A DNA stretch of 64,000 nt from Dyadobacter sp. LHD-138 (GTDB lineage Bacteria; Bacteroidota; Bacteroidia; Cytophagales; Spirosomataceae): NCBI RefSeq assembly GCF_030929615.1, contig NZ_JAVFVU010000011.1:124001-188000 (forward strand). Direction: 5' to 3'. The position numbers were made by a program, and so were the translations under genes. Shown one piece after another: positions 35,644 to 44,481 of the stretch (positions within the stretch are counted from its first letter, which is position 1; every line of letters begins with the position of its first letter). The notes below the pieces were generated by a model that saw only the letters and a program-made list of their open reading frames with translations, was not told where the DNA came from and did no database searches.

Positions 35644-37476
35644 ATGATTAATTTTACAAGGCAAGTTTTACTTTTATTCCTATTTGTTTTCGCGTTACTG
35701 AGTTGTAAAAAAGATATCGACCCAAACAAGAATACGGGCGATGTTTATGTCTCTGTTTATGCCTCCGGCGGTGGAATTTCCGGTGCGGTCGCTAATGCTA
35801 ATGTTTATACAAAACCTCAAAGTACTCAAGGCGTTACGGATGAATTTGGTACTTTTTTACTAAAAGGAGTTCCACCAGGTTCGTTTGAGGTTTTTGCCAG
35901 CCTGGCTAATTACGGGTCAGGAAAAACAGTTGTTTCCGTTAAACGAGACTCTTTGACAAAGGTTACTATTTATATTGTCAAAGGGGTGATGACGGGTGTT
36001 GCCCCTGAGATACGTTTGATATTACCAACTCTTCCTGCTGCGTTTTCAAAAGATGACAAGATTAATTTTTCTGCTGATATCCAGGATCAGGATTCTTCGC
36101 CGCGCGATATAACCGTAAAATGGGAAAGTAATTTGGATGGGATTATCAATACCTCAGTTCCTAACGCAAGTGGAAATGTGGCTTTTACCAAAACGCTTTC
36201 AAAAGGGACTCACAAAATTACAGTTACCGCCACAGACAAAGAAAAATATTCGAGCAGTTATTCTTTTGATCTATCCACACTTGCGCCTAAAGGCATAAAA
36301 CTCCTGAGTGCCTCGGTTAAAAACGCCAATGTATCATTGGTTTGGGAAAAATATACTGGTGATGATTTCCGTACCTATGAAATTTACAGAGGCACAGAGT
36401 TAAATTCATCTAACAATGTGCTGGTTTCAAGTATTTCTAATTTAAGTAGCACAACTTTCACCGATTCGCTCGCTCCTTTTGTTGATAAAGCATTCTATTT
36501 CGTCAGGGTTGTCACAAACCAGGGGGCATTTAGTAATAGTAATGCTATTCAGGTGGATAGTCCGGCTGGGAAGATATTCTATTTTAATCCTTCTGATGTA
36601 GTGATTCACCCCACTTTGAACCGACTATATTTTGTTGATAAAGGGGCCAATAAGTTGAGGGTGATAAATTTTGACACTTATGAGGAAATCATGAGTGTGT
36701 CGCTCCAGGGAACTCCGGGTTATATTGATATCGGTGATAACGGGCAAGGCTTGGAAGTATATGTCCCAAGCAGTGATGGATGGGTTTATATTTATGATGC
36801 AGATAAGCTTACTCAGAAAAAATCAATAAATACTGGGTTGTCAACGCCGTGTGTCGTAACCAATGGTCACGGATATATAGCTGCTTCTGTGATGCCTTCA
36901 CCATGGTGGGAGAGTCCAGTCCGAACTTATTCAAGAGCTACCGGAATTAATATTAGCGGAAGTGGAGGATTTGACGGTGACAGATTGCGGTTTGTTCCCG
37001 GGGCTGAAAAAATCATCTCAATTTCCAGGTCTGTCAGCCCGACGGATATGGAATATTTCGAACTAAACAGATCAGGTGAAATATTGCTGCATAAAGATGA
37101 CATTCAACATGGGAGCTATCCGCTTAATGCAGATATATTCCGGATTTCTAAAAGTGGTGATTACCTTGTGACAGGTGCAGAAGGCGCTGTTTATCTGACT
37201 GCACAATCCATGGAATACAAAGGACAAATCCAACGCGGAAGTTTAACGTTCTCTGATTTTGCTTTTAGCGATGACGGGCGGACAATCTACGCTGCTACCC
37301 AAAATAGAAAATCCATACAGATTGCGAGATATCCTCAGTTATCAAGAGACAATGAAATACTCTTGCGAGGTACTCCCAAATTTGTTTTTTATCGTGCTAA
37401 CAAATTAATTATCATAAGCATGATAGACAATTCGGGTACAAAATTTGGTGTAGAAATAGTGGCAGCCATGAAATAA
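35644..37476 (+). CDS. lipoprotein with CarboxypepD_reg-like, FN3 and beta-propeller parts
   Basis: A 610-residue exported lipoprotein: the signal segment VLLLFLFVFALLSCKK places the lipidated Cys at about residue 20. Residues about 28-115 resemble a carboxypeptidase regulatory-like/CNA-B domain (NVYTKPQSTQGVTDEFGTF). Residues about 118-212 resemble a PKD or cadherin-like beta domain, and about 215-310 an FN3 domain (VSLVWEKYTGDDFRTYEIYRG). The rest (about 315-605) looks like a YVTN/WD-like beta-propeller. Surface exposure is likely. Substrate and partner are unknown. The gene has its own promoter box and is convergent with sbcD. Confidence 0.75.
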   Translation: MINFTRQVLLLFLFVFALLSCKKDIDPNKNTGDVYVSVYASGGGISGAVANANVYTKPQSTQGVTDEFGTFLLKGVPPGSFEVFASLANYGSGKTVVSVKRDSLTKVTIYIVKGVMTGVAPEIRLILPTLPAAFSKDDKINFSADIQDQDSSPRDITVKWESNLDGIINTSVPNASGNVAFTKTLSKGTHKITVTATDKEKYSSSYSFDLSTLAPKGIKLLSASVKNANVSLVWEKYTGDDFRTYEIYRGTELNSSNNVLVSSISNLSSTTFTDSLAPFVDKAFYFVRVVTNQGAFSNSNAIQVDSPAGKIFYFNPSDVVIHPTLNRLYFVDKGANKLRVINFDTYEEIMSVSLQGTPGYIDIGDNGQGLEVYVPSSDGWVYIYDADKLTQKKSINTGLSTPCVVTNGHGYIAASVMPSPWWESPVRTYSRATGINISGSGGFDGDRLRFVPGAEKIISISRSVSPTDMEYFELNRSGEILLHKDDIQHGSYPLNADIFRISKSGDYLVTGAEGAVYLTAQSMEYKGQIQRGSLTFSDFAFSDDGRTIYAATQNRKSIQIARYPQLSRDNEILLRGTPKFVFYRANKLIIISMIDNSGTKFGVEIVAAMK

Positions 37477-37485
37477 GTTTTGCTT

Positions 37486-37652
37486 ATAAAACCCATACGA
37501 TTTAAATATTAAACTCTATTACGATTTGTTTTGCTTTCGGCAGTCGGATTAAAACACGAAACCAAATTTTGGACGACTGCCGACTGCTGATAGCCGACTG
37601 CAAAACTGTCTTACAATTTAATTTGTGATAAGGTCTATCGTATGGGTTTTAT
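37486..37652. repeat. 167-bp element bounded by perfect 16-bp inverted repeats
   Basis: ATAAAACCCATACGAT at 37486-37501 and its exact reverse complement at 37637-37652 bound a non-coding stretch between convergent genes. Inside, CGGCAGTCGG (37538-37547) pairs with CGACTGCCG (37574-37582), and GACTGC-type motifs repeat. It may be a MITE-like insertion or a structured bidirectional terminator. Confidence 0.7.
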
Positions 37653-37654
37653 GT

Positions 37655-38878
37655 TCATTCTCCTTCCGTCCCCAACACTTCCCTGAACACGTTCAGCAAT
37701 CCTTCGGAAGGTTCCTGTCCCTTATTTTTACTTTTAAAATATTCCTGAAAAAGACTTTCCATACTCAAGGTCAGATCAATCGCAGAGGCACTGCCCTCTT
37801 CTGCCATTTTTTTAATTTGCGGAATGATCTGTACCAGACCGGCATGTGCCTCTGTCAGGCGCTTTTTATCGGCTGCTTCCAGATAGTTATCCGAAACGAT
37901 CGTAAGCTCAACCAGGTCCTCTGAATATTCCTGAAGCCAGACTATGGCATCGTCAATCGAATCAAATTTACCACGCCGAAGTTTCTTGCCTTTCGTCAGT
38001 TCGATAGCGCGGTAATTATTTAATTTCCCGGCCTCTGCGTCAAGGAGAATGACATACTTTGTCTGGTTTGCTTCCGAAAAACTATACGCCAGCGGACTGC
38101 TGGAATAAACGGATGGAGCCGGGATTTTATCAACGCGGTGGTAACGGTGCAAATGGCCCAGCGCGATATAATGAAGTTGCTCGGGGAAGTTTTCGGTGTA
38201 AATTGCCTGCGCACCGCCGATATGTAAGATCGGACGCTCTTCATCCGGTTCTTCTTCCGGTGCCGGATCACCTTTTTTCATGACATACAGATGCGTGACG
38301 AGCAGGTTAAAACCGTTATCATCCAGATATTTTTCCGCCAGCTCCTGCCAGTGTTTTTGCAAATGGGTACGCAGGTTTTCTTCCGAATCTTCAAGGCCTA
38401 AAAATGTCTTTAAGCGCTGCTCATTGGCATAGGGTGTATGCAAAATACGGAGCGGAACGTCTGAATTTGGGAGCCTGATTTCAATAAATCCTTTATCAGA
38501 CTTCACGATTTCCAGCCCGGCCCGGGTTTGAAATGGTTTTATTTCCGCATTGGGAAAACCAACGAAAATAATTCCGCAGACTTTTGCCAACGCATCAGGC
38601 ACTTCAATCCGCTCGGGTGAATCGTGGTTGCCGGCAATCGCGATAACGGCACGGCTTCCGTACGCTGATAATCTGTATAAGGTGCTGTATAATAGTTCGG
38701 TAGATTCTGATGAAGGGTTGAAGTTATCGAACAAATCGCCTGCCACTACGACCGCATCCACCGCTTCCTGATCTGCAATTTCACAGATTTCATTTAATAC
38801 GAGCCTTTGCTCTTCCAGCCTGGAGAAATTGTCCAGTTTTTTTCCAATATGCCAGTCTGCGGTGTGGAGAATTTTCAT
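37655..38878 (-). CDS. sbcD: exonuclease SbcD (Mre11-like)
   Basis: A 407-residue metallophosphoesterase nuclease of the SbcCD complex, which opens DNA hairpins and processes double-strand ends. All metal-site motifs are visible: HTADWHIGKKL (residues 5-15), VAGDLFDN near 46, AGNHDSPER near 81, LVTHLYV near 190 and ALGHLHRYHRV near 241. A C-terminal cap domain (about 290-380) would contact SbcC. The ATPase gene sbcC usually follows directly; here the downstream side is occupied by the convergent lipoprotein gene, so sbcC must be elsewhere or absent. Confidence 0.93.
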   Translation of the reverse strand: MKILHTADWHIGKKLDNFSRLEEQRLVLNEICEIADQEAVDAVVVAGDLFDNFNPSSESTELLYSTLYRLSAYGSRAVIAIAGNHDSPERIEVPDALAKVCGIIFVGFPNAEIKPFQTRAGLEIVKSDKGFIEIRLPNSDVPLRILHTPYANEQRLKTFLGLEDSEENLRTHLQKHWQELAEKYLDDNGFNLLVTHLYVMKKGDPAPEEEPDEERPILHIGGAQAIYTENFPEQLHYIALGHLHRYHRVDKIPAPSVYSSSPLAYSFSEANQTKYVILLDAEAGKLNNYRAIELTKGKKLRRGKFDSIDDAIVWLQEYSEDLVELTIVSDNYLEAADKKRLTEAHAGLVQIIPQIKKMAEEGSASAIDLTLSMESLFQEYFKSKNKGQEPSEGLLNVFREVLGTEGE

Positions 38879-38985
38879 TTTGGGTAATTATTTTAGCGAA
38901 AATAATACTTCGTTTGGATACATTTGAAATATTTAATCGAACTCCCTTGATCTGTCTCTTCGGAAAAATATATAAAAACATCAAG

Positions 38986-39774
38986 ATGTTGGCATTCTTT
39001 GCCCTCATCTCATTGTCGATAATCTCCTGCCAGGAAAAACGGGCTAGTTCGGAAAAATCCGGCATCGCTATTTCTTTTGACGACCACTTTATCGATGACT
39101 GGTACGCATTAAGGCCGCTCTTGCAGAAATACAACGCGCACGTTACGTTTTTTCTCACCTGCCCTGATACGTTGACGAGCGACGAAGCTGACAAAATAAA
39201 ACAATTGCAAAAAGACGGACACGAAATCGGTTTTCACGGCACCTTGCATGGAAATGCGACAGAAATGATCAGATCACACGGACCGCAAAAATATGTTGAA
39301 ATGGAGCTGGAACCTGGCTTAAAACATCTGGCGGAAATCGGGGTCAGGCCTACATCCTACGCGCATCCCGGTGGAAATCATACGGATCAGGCTGATTCCA
39401 TTTTACTGGCAAATGGTTTTAAAATTTTGAGAGACGTGGCGCAGGCTGAGCGGAAATTATTGGGCATACCCGTTTATCACTTCGCACCCAGTATCATGAA
39501 ATGGATTTATTATCGGTTCAACAAGGAACAAATTGTTGACGCGCTCATGATCGATGAAGGGACAAATATCAGCGAAAAAGAGATAAAAGAAGCGTTGAAA
39601 AAAGCCAGGGATACGAACACCGCGATCATGGTTTTTGGCCATCAACCGCTATATGAAAAACCAAAAAATGGAGCATATGGATTTAGTGTCGCATTTTTAG
39701 AAACAATACTAAAAGAAGCAAAAACCCAAAACCTGAAATTTTACACGATGTCCGAGCTTTCCACCTCAAAATAA
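38986..39774 (+). CDS. polysaccharide deacetylase family lipoprotein
   Basis: A 262-residue protein counted from ATG 38986, which begins directly at the hydrophobic segment MLAFFALISLSIISC with a lipobox Cys at residue 15. A non-ATG start further upstream would add basic residues (KIYKNIK) typical of a signal n-region, so the true start may be earlier. The NodB-like deacetylase domain shows ISFDDHFIDDW (metal Asp), DGHEIGFHGTLHGN (metal His residues) and YAHPGGNHTDQ. These enzymes remove N- or O-acetyl groups from polymers such as peptidoglycan or surface polysaccharide. It is divergent from sbcD. Confidence 0.83.
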   Translation: MLAFFALISLSIISCQEKRASSEKSGIAISFDDHFIDDWYALRPLLQKYNAHVTFFLTCPDTLTSDEADKIKQLQKDGHEIGFHGTLHGNATEMIRSHGPQKYVEMELEPGLKHLAEIGVRPTSYAHPGGNHTDQADSILLANGFKILRDVAQAERKLLGIPVYHFAPSIMKWIYYRFNKEQIVDALMIDEGTNISEKEIKEALKKARDTNTAIMVFGHQPLYEKPKNGAYGFSVAFLETILKEAKTQNLKFYTMSELSTSK

Positions 39775-39837
39775 AACTCTTTAAAACTCCGCGTAAAACC
39801 GCGCGACGGACGGCTCCCCAAACTCTGTGTTAAAGCA

Positions 39838-40962
39838 CTATCGCCCAAAGTGTTTATCCTTAAAGGCCAGCAAAGGTTTTTCGAAATAATTATAGGAAAG
39901 TGCTGTCACCCCTACGGACAATACCAGGGTGAGAATGTAAAGGATAATGTGATAAGCTGCCCCGGATATTTGCGGTGCAAAAGTCCTTAACGCGTTGATG
40001 ATGATGACAATCACAAAAACGTGGTAGATGTAAAGTCCGTAAGAGACCTTTCCAAGATAACGCATCACCTTGTTTTCAAGGCTGATGATTGTGTTTTTGT
40101 TACAGGAAACATTCAGCACAAAGAAGCTGAAAAAAAGCGCGTACAATTCCAGAAAACCGGTAAAGTGAACGCCAGAGAAAAACAGGACAGCCAAAAGGGA
40201 ATAGACGACAACCTGAACGTCTTTTCTGAAGGCGAAATCCAGAATTTTTGTTTTTTGCGTGTAAACCAGATAAGCGCAAAGCCCGCCGAAGGCCATGGTT
40301 TGGATGCGGAACTGGCCAATAAAAGTGGTGACGGCCGATATTTTCTCTTCATCGGTTTTATCAAGCAGGTAGGCGCCACCGAATAAAAGCGCAGCCGTGA
40401 CAAACAAGAAAAGAAAAAGAATCCGGCCGCTTTTTTTAGGATACTTAATGATCCAGGGCCATAAATAGTAAAACTGCTCTTCTACGCCAATGGACCAGGT
40501 TTGTGCGCACCAATAAGGGAGATCGTACAGCACGAACGCATAATTGGGAAGCACGAGCAATAACAACGCCAGTCGCGGAGCGACGTGCTGTGTCAGCTTT
40601 TCATTGGCACCCGGGAAATAAAGCAGGTCAATATGCGGGAATACAAAAAAGGATAAACCGATGATCAGAAAATAAATCGGCCAGATCCGAAAGACCCTTC
40701 GCAGATAGAATTTTTTCGCGTCAACATCGCCAAAACGGCCTTTTTCTTCGAGCAACAAATAGGTGATCAAAAAACCGCTCAATACAAAAAACAGGCCTAC
40801 GCCCAGCCTCCCGGCATGTTTTATAATGGTTACATCATAAAAATTATCAATACCAAAAGCATGCTTGGCCTGCTCCAAATGATGAAAAACCACTAAAAGT
40901 GCTGCGATGCAGCGAATGCCATTCAAATTGGGAAAGTAACGCTTGTTTTCCGAGTGTGCCAC
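39838..40962 (-). CDS. membrane acyltransferase (acyltransferase 3 family)
   Basis: A 374-residue inner membrane protein with about ten helices, of the OafA/YrhL acyltransferase 3 family, which transfers acetyl or other acyl groups to surface glycans. The catalytic His is visible in IRCIAALLVVFHHLEQAKH near the start, and FYLRRVFRIWPIYFL follows near residue 87. WSIGVEEQFYYLWPW near 157 is the other conserved signature. There is no C-terminal SGNH domain. The start codon appears to be GTG. It begins 12 bases after the kdsC stop codon, on the same strand, so it is probably the last gene of a DUF2520-kdsC-acyltransferase operon. Confidence 0.9.
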   Translation of the reverse strand: MAHSENKRYFPNLNGIRCIAALLVVFHHLEQAKHAFGIDNFYDVTIIKHAGRLGVGLFFVLSGFLITYLLLEEKGRFGDVDAKKFYLRRVFRIWPIYFLIIGLSFFVFPHIDLLYFPGANEKLTQHVAPRLALLLLVLPNYAFVLYDLPYWCAQTWSIGVEEQFYYLWPWIIKYPKKSGRILFLFLFVTAALLFGGAYLLDKTDEEKISAVTTFIGQFRIQTMAFGGLCAYLVYTQKTKILDFAFRKDVQVVVYSLLAVLFFSGVHFTGFLELYALFFSFFVLNVSCNKNTIISLENKVMRYLGKVSYGLYIYHVFVIVIIINALRTFAPQISGAAYHIILYILTLVLSVGVTALSYNYFEKPLLAFKDKHFGR

Positions 40963-40974
40963 CTATTTCTATTC

Positions 40975-41502
40975 TTACTTCGATTCAAACCATGACATCC
41001 ATTTTCCCTGCGCGCGCATCACCTGTTCGATCACGTCACGTACGGCACCGTAGCCGCCTTTTTCGGGAGAAACATAATCTGCAATCGCAAGAATTTCCTG
41101 ATCGGAGTCGGCAGGACAAGCACCGAGAACGCTCGTTTTCATGACTTCATAATCGGGCAAATCGTCACCCATGAAGATAATTTCGTCCTCGGTAAGACCG
41201 CGTTCCTGAAGATATTTTTTAAAGATGGGCAATTTCCCGTCTGGCGTGGTACCTATGAAGATATCTTTCACACCAAGATATTCAAGTCTTTTGCGCACAC
41301 CAACCTGATTTTGCGCAGAAAGTATGGCGACATTATAGCCCAATCTGACAGCGCGGTTGATGCCGTATCCGTCGCGAACATTAAAAACACGAGGCTGTTC
41401 GCCGCTTTCGAGTGCGATAACACTGCCGTCGGTCATGACACCGTCAACGTCAAATATGAATGTGGTAATCTTTTTGAAACGCTCTTCTAAGGTTGAACTC
41501 AT
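40975..41502 (-). CDS. kdsC: KdsC-type HAD phosphatase (KDO 8-phosphate phosphatase)
   Basis: A 175-residue HAD hydrolase of the C0 (capless) type. The motifs are FIFDVDGVMTDGS (Asp18 nucleophile, Asp20), ILSAQ for motif II and MGDDLPDYEVM for the acidic motif. KdsC releases phosphate from 3-deoxy-D-manno-octulosonate 8-phosphate in the synthesis of the lipopolysaccharide inner core. Some relatives act on sialic-acid phosphates, so substrate is inferred. It lies between the DUF2520 gene (62 bases upstream) and the acyltransferase gene. Confidence 0.9.
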   Translation of the reverse strand: MSSTLEERFKKITTFIFDVDGVMTDGSVIALESGEQPRVFNVRDGYGINRAVRLGYNVAILSAQNQVGVRKRLEYLGVKDIFIGTTPDGKLPIFKKYLQERGLTEDEIIFMGDDLPDYEVMKTSVLGACPADSDQEILAIADYVSPEKGGYGAVRDVIEQVMRAQGKWMSWFESK

Positions 41503-41564
41503 AAAATTTCAATATTGGAATTGTGTGCAAAGATAGTCTAACTTTTTTCCCGGCGAAGTACTGC

Positions 41565-42371
41565 CTAGTCATTTCCTAAATGTCGGCTTCTTATTCTTTC
41601 AGTCATTAACCGGTAAATGTCGGTCCATTCGGGGTTAACCTCCTGGAGATATTCCAGATGCCGGTTGGTCGTATTCCAGTCTCCCCTGCGTGCCGGGCCT
41701 GTCTGTCCCAAAGCAGGATCTTCTGATTGTAAAGCCTTTTCAACGGTCGTCCGGATGAGCGGTTTCAGGAGATCAAAGCTCAGCTGTTCCCTTGCCAGCA
41801 GGTCATTTGCGATACTTAATAAATGATTGGTGAAATTACTGGCAAAAACGGCAGCTATATGCAAAATGAATCTCTCATCGGAATCAGCATGGCGGACATA
41901 GCTGCTGACACTTTCGGCTAGGTCGGTTAGCCGGGTTTCAACAATATCACTCGTTCCTTCAATACAAATGGGTAATTGTTTGTAATCCATCGGAACCTCT
42001 TTTGTGAAAGTCTGGAGAGGGTAAAATACGCCGGTCTGCACCGGTACATCACTGTAAATTTCCAGTAAATTTTGAAGTTCAGCGAGCGACCGCGTACCCG
42101 ATGTGTGTACGACAATAACCCCTTCCGGCAACACGATACGTTCAATGACGGACTTCAAAGCGTCGTCGGAAACGGTAATGAAAATGATTTGTGTATCGCT
42201 TTCGGAAAAATTGAGGTCGGGCTGTATCGTGGAGTCGTAAAGCAGGGATACCAGCTGGCGGGCCTTTTGGGTATCGCGGCTGTAAACTTCACAAATAACA
42301 TGACCGGCATCTTCAAATGCCTGAGACAGATGCCATGCAACGTTTCCGGCACCGATAAAGGAGATTTTCAT
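41565..42371 (-). CDS. DUF2520 Rossmann-fold protein
   Basis: A 268-residue protein with an N-terminal NAD(P)-binding Rossmann domain (ISFIGAGNVAWHLSQAFEDAG, residues 3-23) of the kind seen in F420-dependent or 6-phosphogluconate-type dehydrogenases. A helical DUF2520 domain follows at about 130-260 (HIAAVFASNFTNHLL, TGPARRGDWNT). The conserved TGPARRGD segment is typical of the family. It resembles ProC/ketopantoate reductase-like enzymes, but no substrate is established. The pairing with a KdsC-type phosphatase gene recurs in Bacteroidota. Confidence 0.86.
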   Translation of the reverse strand: MKISFIGAGNVAWHLSQAFEDAGHVICEVYSRDTQKARQLVSLLYDSTIQPDLNFSESDTQIIFITVSDDALKSVIERIVLPEGVIVVHTSGTRSLAELQNLLEIYSDVPVQTGVFYPLQTFTKEVPMDYKQLPICIEGTSDIVETRLTDLAESVSSYVRHADSDERFILHIAAVFASNFTNHLLSIANDLLAREQLSFDLLKPLIRTTVEKALQSEDPALGQTGPARRGDWNTTNRHLEYLQEVNPEWTDIYRLMTERIRSRHLGND

Positions 42372-42430
42372 TTCGTAATGGACATTGTGATAACCTGCGT
42401 AAGTTATTAAGGCATAACCAACTTCACAAA

Positions 42431-43147
42431 TCAGTTTACGAGCGGAGCCGTTTGTTCAGCCGACGTAATACCGGCAGGCAGTTCCATGATACGCATATTA
42501 CGGAAGTGAATTTCAGCCCCTTCAGCTTCCAGGCAGATGTATCCTTTCTTGCGTTCCGATGCCCGGAGCCCGTTTACAAATTTTCCATTGACGGATAATT
42601 TTACCGTACCGTCCACACAAACGACTACATACTTGTTCCACTCCCCTTTTCCCTTGCACCGTTTTTCAATGGATTTGCTTCGGATTCCTCTCGGGTTGTC
42701 CGGAATGGCGGTCATGCCCATGGTTGGAAACAGTTCACCGTGCACGTAGTCGTCTGTGGCGTTATGCTGTCTTGCATAATCGAGTTCGAGCATTTGCACT
42801 TCGATGGCTTTTGTCAGCGGGTCGTCCTTAAATTGTGTTCCCTCACTCCAGACAAAAATCCCCGAGTTCCCGCCGGCTGTCATGTGCTTCCATTCCACTT
42901 CCAGAATAAAGTTTTCATATTGTTTGTCTGACCGCATCACACCGATCGGTAATCCAGAACAGATCAGCGTACCGTTTTTTACTTTCCAGGTTTCTTTCGA
43001 GGTATTGACATCAATCCAGCCATCCAGGTTTTTTCCATTAAAAAGCGGCCTGAAACCTAGTGTTTCAGAGGACTGGGCCTGTGAAAAGTGGACAGAAAGC
43101 GATAACAAAAGTGCCAGACAGATGCATCTAATGCATGAAATATTCAT
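42431..43147 (-). CDS. DUF1080 (3-keto-disaccharide hydrolase-like) protein
   Basis: A 238-residue secreted protein with signal peptide ([16 protein letters not shown]). It is one DUF1080 domain of concanavalin-like jellyroll fold: [13 protein letters not shown] near residue 33, [12 protein letters not shown], and [21 protein letters not shown] near 80-100. Some relatives hydrolyse 3-keto-glycosides. Others are sugar-binding. The start at 43147 was chosen over one nine codons upstream because it directly precedes the hydrophobic region. It stands alone, without the oxidoreductase partners often found nearby. Confidence 0.87.
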   Translation of the reverse strand: MNISCIRCICLALLLSLSVHFSQAQSSETLGFRPLFNGKNLDGWIDVNTSKETWKVKNGTLICSGLPIGVMRSDKQYENFILEVEWKHMTAGGNSGIFVWSEGTQFKDDPLTKAIEVQMLELDYARQHNATDDYVHGELFPTMGMTAIPDNPRGIRSKSIEKRCKGKGEWNKYVVVCVDGTVKLSVNGKFVNGLRASERKKGYICLEAEGAEIHFRNMRIMELPAGITSAEQTAPLVN

Positions 43148-43379
43148 TTTGGGCGCAGGATTTTTAAAATACATAAGCAGGAAACGCGAAATATTGGGTG
43201 TGTCTTAATGAATGAATAGTATTTGATTAAAGTATTTTTCGTTTTCGTAATACTTGCTTAAAAGCTGACAGTCACCGAAAATCTTTGAAATCTGCTTGAA
43301 TAAAGCAATTTTTTTGACCCTTCTCCGATCCTGTAAGTATTACAAAATGAGGGGCATCCGGGAAAAAATGCAAACATAC

Positions 43380-43410
43380 TTGTAATTCAATTTGTTAAAC
43401 TCTATATTTG
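43380..43410 (+). promoter_or_regulatory. promoter of rplM-rpsI
   Basis: TTG at 43380-43382 and TATATTTG at 43403-43410 are separated by 20 bases, a good match to the Bacteroidota consensus. Transcription would start near 43417 and give a leader of about 67 bases. The rest of the gap 43148-43379 shows no gene. Confidence 0.78.
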
Positions 43411-43414
43411 CACT

Positions 43415-43446
43415 CCCATTTTGCGATGGGACTGTTCTATAACAGT
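43415..43446 (+). promoter_or_regulatory. two hairpins in the rplM leader
   Basis: CCCAT-TTTGCG-ATGGG (43415-43430) is followed directly by ACTGTT-CTAT-AACAGT (43431-43446). Both would be in the mRNA leader just after the promoter and could bind L13 for autoregulation. That function is an inference. Confidence 0.5.
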
Positions 43447-43483
43447 GTAATTTATTGAAAATCAATTAAAATTTTTGTTAATC

Positions 43484-43927
43484 GTGGATACGTTAAGCTA
43501 CAAAACCATCTCGGCGAACAAAAACACAGTGAACAAGGAGTGGGTTGTTGTGGATGCCAAAGGTGCAGTTCTTGGTCGTTTGGCCAGTGAAGTTGCTAAA
43601 ATTATCAGAGGCAAGCACAAAGCAAGTTACACACCTCATGTGGACTGTGGTGATAATGTTATCATTATCAACGCCGATAAAGTAAAGTTGACAGGTAAGA
43701 AGTTGACAGACAAAGTTTATGTTCGTCATACAGGATACCCAGGAGGTCAGCGTTTTCAAACTCCTCGCGAATTGCTTGAAAAACACCCAGAACGTGTGAT
43801 CGAGAAAGCCGTGAGAGGTATGCTCCCAAAAAGTCGTTTGGGACGTCGTTTGTTTACTAATTTGTTCGTTTATGCCGCTGCGGAACATCCGCATAGTGCT
43901 CAACAACCTAAAGAAATACAGTTTTAA
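43484..43927 (+). CDS. rplM: 50S ribosomal protein L13 (uL13)
   Basis: A 147-residue ribosomal protein that binds 23S rRNA early in large-subunit assembly. The GTG at 43484 gives [14 protein letters not shown], the usual N-terminus in this phylum; the TTG nine bases upstream is less likely. Conserved segments include [47 protein letters not shown] and [13 protein letters not shown]. It is followed after 38 bases by rpsI, the standard L13-S9 pair. Confidence 0.96.
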   Translation: MDTLSYKTISANKNTVNKEWVVVDAKGAVLGRLASEVAKIIRGKHKASYTPHVDCGDNVIIINADKVKLTGKKLTDKVYVRHTGYPGGQRFQTPRELLEKHPERVIEKAVRGMLPKSRLGRRLFTNLFVYAAAEHPHSAQQPKEIQF

Positions 43928-43965
43928 GCCGTTGAGGTTTAAAACTGATAACGCAAAAGCAATTC

Positions 43966-44352
43966 ATGGAAGTTATCAACACAATTGGTAGAAGAAAAAC
44001 AGCTGTGGCGCGCATCTACCTAACGCCAGGTAAAGGAGAAATCAAAGTAAACGGCCGCGATTTTAAGGAGTACTTCCCTTTTGAAGTTCACCAGATCGTT
44101 TTGCAAATGCCTTTCGTTACTATTAGCGGTAACAACGGATACGATGTTAAAGTAAACGTTAGAGGCGGTGGAATTTCAGGACAAGCTGAGGCTGTTCGTA
44201 TGGCTATTTCACGTGCATTGGTTGAATACAACGGAGAATTCCGTGGAGCGTTGAAGAAAGAAGGATTCCTTACTCGTGACCCTCGTATGGTTGAGCGTAA
44301 GAAATACGGCCGCGCTAAGGCTCGTAAGAGATTCCAGTTCTCGAAACGTTAA
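43966..44352 (+). CDS. rpsI: 30S ribosomal protein S9 (uS9)
   Basis: A 128-residue protein of the small subunit whose C-terminal tail reaches the P-site tRNA. The typical features are present: NTIGRRKTAVARIYLTPGKG at the start, VRGGGISGQAEAVRMAISRAL in the middle and the basic tail KYGRAKARKRFQFSKR ending in Lys-Arg. It is second in the rplM-rpsI operon. No clear hairpin terminator follows; a phased GTCA/TGAC array begins 13 bases after the stop. Confidence 0.97.
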   Translation: MEVINTIGRRKTAVARIYLTPGKGEIKVNGRDFKEYFPFEVHQIVLQMPFVTISGNNGYDVKVNVRGGGISGQAEAVRMAISRALVEYNGEFRGALKKEGFLTRDPRMVERKKYGRAKARKRFQFSKR

Positions 44353-44364
44353 TATTTATTCTTT

Positions 44365-44467
44365 GTCAGGAATCGTCACCTATGGTCAGGAAATAGTCAG
44401 GTATCGTTTCGGCTGAGAAGCACAACAATAAATGACAACCCCTGACAGCAAATGACAATGATTGACA
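44365..44467. promoter_or_regulatory. phased GTCA/TGAC array between rpsI and rpsB
   Basis: GTCA occurs at 44365, 44375, 44385 and 44396, and TGACA at 44433, 44443, 44453 and 44463. Each series has a 10-bp (once 11-bp) period and the two face each other across about 33 bases. TGTCAGG (44364-44370) and CCTGACA (44441-44447) are exact inverted copies. The spacing of one helical turn suggests repeated binding sites for a regulator, upstream of the rpsB-tsf region. Confidence 0.6.
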
Positions 44468-44481
44468 TTTGAAGAGTCCAG

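Noticed and set aside
37538..37612. Short tandem GACTGC repeats as a CRISPR-like or satellite array
   Set aside because: Only three irregular copies are present; they are better explained as internal structure of the 167-bp element.
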